From JACPPO01 sp965262505 (lineage in GTDB: Bacteria > Acidobacteriota > Vicinamibacteria > Vicinamibacterales > UBA2999), in contig CBDHFM010000030.1 of the NCBI GenBank assembly GCA_965262505.1, positions 434,001 to 498,000 of the forward strand: a stretch of DNA of 64,000 nucleotides, written 5' to 3'. The notes beneath the pieces were generated by a model. That model was given only the letters and a program-made list of their open reading frames with translations. It was not told the origin of the DNA and ran no database searches. Shown one piece after another: positions 62,790 through 64,000 of this stretch. Made by a program: the position numbers and the translations under genes. Within the stretch, counting starts at the first letter, position 1. Each line of letters opens with the position of its first letter.

Positions 62790-64000
62790 TTAGGATTCCA
62801 CGGGCGGGCAGGAGCAGAAGAGGTTTCGGTCGCCGTAGGCGTTGTCGATGCGGCCGACGGGCGGCCAGAACTTGTTTGCCCTGACGAACGGGAGCGGAAA
62901 CGCCGCCTGCTCGCGTGTGTACGGATGGCGCCACTCCGTGGCCGACACGGCCTCGGCCGTATGGGGTGCGTTTTTCAGCACGTTATCGTCCCGGTCCACG
63001 CGCCGGCCGGCGACCTCGTCTATTTCCGCGCGAATCTGAATCATCGCGTCGCAGAATCGGTCGAGCTCCGCCTTGTCCTCGCTTTCGGTCGGTTCCACCA
63101 TCAGTGTGCCCGCCACGGGAAACGAGACCGTCGGCGCATGGAATCCGTAGTCCATCAGGCGCTTCGCCACGTCCATCTCCTCGACCCCGGCTGTCTTGAA
63201 CTGACGCAGGTCGAAGATCAGTTCGTGCGCGACGCGGCCGTTCGCTCGTGCATACAGGACGGGATAGTGCGGCTCGAGCCGCGCCTTGATGTAGTTGGCG
63301 TTGAGAATGGCGTGCTTCGTGGCGTCGGTTGCGCCGTCGGCCCCGAGCATCCGGATATATCCGTAGGAGATGAGCAGGATGCTGGCGCTACCCCACGGCG
63401 CGGCCGAGATCGCGTGGATCGCCTGCTCGCCGCCGGTCCGGATGAGTGGATGCCCTGGCAGATAGGGAGCGAGATGCCGGGCGACGCCGATGGGGCCCAT
63501 GCCCGGTCCACCGCCACCATGAGGAATCGAGAACGTCTTGTGGAGGTTCAGGTGGCAGACATCGGCACCGATCGACGCCGGGCTGGTCAGTCCCACTTGC
63601 GCGTTCATGTTGGCGCCGTCCATGTACACCTGCCCGCCGTGTTCATGCACGACATCGCAGATCGTACGGATCTCGTCCTCGAAGACGCCGTGCGTGGACG
63701 GATACGTGATCATGAGGCACGCGAGGCGGTCATGATGCTCGGCCGCCTTCTTCCGGAGGTCCGCCACGTCGACATTGCCGTTCGGCGCGGTCGCCACGAC
63801 GACGACGCGCATGCCCGCCATGGCGGCGCTGGCCGGATTGGTGCCGTGCGCCGAGGCCGGAATCAGCACGACGTCGCGGTGCCCACCGTCGCGCGTCAGG
63901 TGATAAGCACGAATCACCATCAGGCCGGCGAACTCCCCCTGCGCCCCGGAGTTGGGCTGGAGGGAGACCGCGGCGAAACCGGTAATCTCGGACAGCGCCG
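62790..64000 (-). CDS. gcvP: Glycine decarboxylase P protein, C-terminal part, runs off the right edge
   Basis: About 403 C-terminal residues are visible. The PLP-binding Lys is in HLNLHKTFSIPHGGGGPGMG, with VVVVATAPNGNVDVADLR and VYMDGANMNAQVGLTSP before it, and NLFCSCPPVES at the end, as in P proteins. Whether the gene is a full-length gcvP or gcvPB (glycine dehydrogenase subunit 2) cannot be decided because the 5' end is outside. The P protein decarboxylates glycine in the glycine cleavage system. The stop codon is TAA, made from the TA target duplication and the first base of the IS630. Confidence 0.93.
   Translation of the reverse strand, partial: ALSEITGFAAVSLQPNSGAQGEFAGLMVIRAYHLTRDGGHRDVVLIPASAHGTNPASAAMAGMRVVVVATAPNGNVDVADLRKKAAEHHDRLACLMITYPSTHGVFEDEIRTICDVVHEHGGQVYMDGANMNAQVGLTSPASIGADVCHLNLHKTFSIPHGGGGPGMGPIGVARHLAPYLPGHPLIRTGGEQAIHAISAAPWGSASILLISYGYIRMLGADGATDATKHAILNANYIKARLEPHYPVLYARANGRVAHELIFDLRQFKTAGVEEMDVAKRLMDYGFHAPTVSFPVAGTLMVEPTESEDKAELDRFCDAMIQIRAEIDEVAGRRVDRDDNVLKNAPHTAEAVSATEWRHPYTREQAAFPLPFVRANKFWPPVGRIDNAYGDRNLFCSCPPVES

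Larger units (their letters stand above)
61767..62790. mobile_element. IS630-family element B, copy 2 (1024 bp, inverted)
   Basis: Same ends and length as copy 1, in opposite orientation. TA duplications are at 61765-61766 and 62791-62792. The two encoded frames differ from copy 1 by three residues only. The right-hand TA belongs to the stop codon of the gcvP gene. Confidence 0.92.

Overview
The window is a GC-rich, gene-dense bacterial chromosome segment. Fused lptF/lptG, a pilM-N-O-P/secretin/GspE/GspF/GspG hybrid operon, a TonB-receptor-like barrel, Tat-dependent oxidases and an orphan microcompartment pair together suggest an Acidobacteriota genome, most like Vicinamibacteria. This placement is inferred from gene content only. 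No rRNA, tRNA or CRISPR array was recognised.

Layout. 1-12062: end of miaB, a bifunctional-nuclease-family gene, parA-parB, a single-chain LptF-LptG permease, a PHP-domain phosphoesterase, a GT39-type membrane glycosyltransferase, a XerC/D recombinase, and murQ followed by a serine hydrolase. 12089-23147 (minus): an eleven-gene, mostly overlapping operon for a hybrid type IV pilus/type II secretion machine, with three pseudopilins, a secretin carrying a C-terminal cohesin-like domain, and an Ig/PKD lipoprotein. 23234-33950: a conserved lipoprotein with an in-frame stop in its signal peptide, a two-gene microcompartment locus (one shell hexamer protein plus acylating aldehyde dehydrogenase), MltD-like transglycosylase, a long coiled-coil protein split by a frameshift, DinB, a dihaem cytochrome c and a ComM-type ATPase.

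33968-46269 is an accessory zone: truncated PhoD and EamA remnants, a secreted beta-helix gene broken at a G10 tract and again by an IS630 insertion, a TonB-receptor-like barrel, an M23 peptidase and a 1586-residue DUF11 repeat protein whose 5' end abuts the EamA remnant. 46331-55345 returns to core genes: PilZ, M23, secA, guaB, tsaE, nnrD and a class IV aminotransferase.

55387-64000 is a second accessory zone: a 134-bp imperfect hairpin, an IS30 element interrupted by a 1024-bp IS630, a kinase remnant, two tandem Tat-exported FMN alpha-hydroxyacid oxidase paralogues (one lacking the catalytic His), a methyltransferase between 19-bp direct repeats, an IS30-end relic, a second nearly identical IS630 copy inserted at the gcvP stop codon, and the 3' part of gcvP.

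Several genes share an envelope theme: LptFG for LPS export, MurQ, MltD and two M23 peptidases for peptidoglycan turnover, the pilus/secretion operon with PilZ, and SecA. The best candidates for undescribed biology are the minimal microcompartment pair, the secretin-cohesin operon with its Ig/PKD lipoprotein, the active/degenerate oxidase pair, and the long hairpin at 55387.
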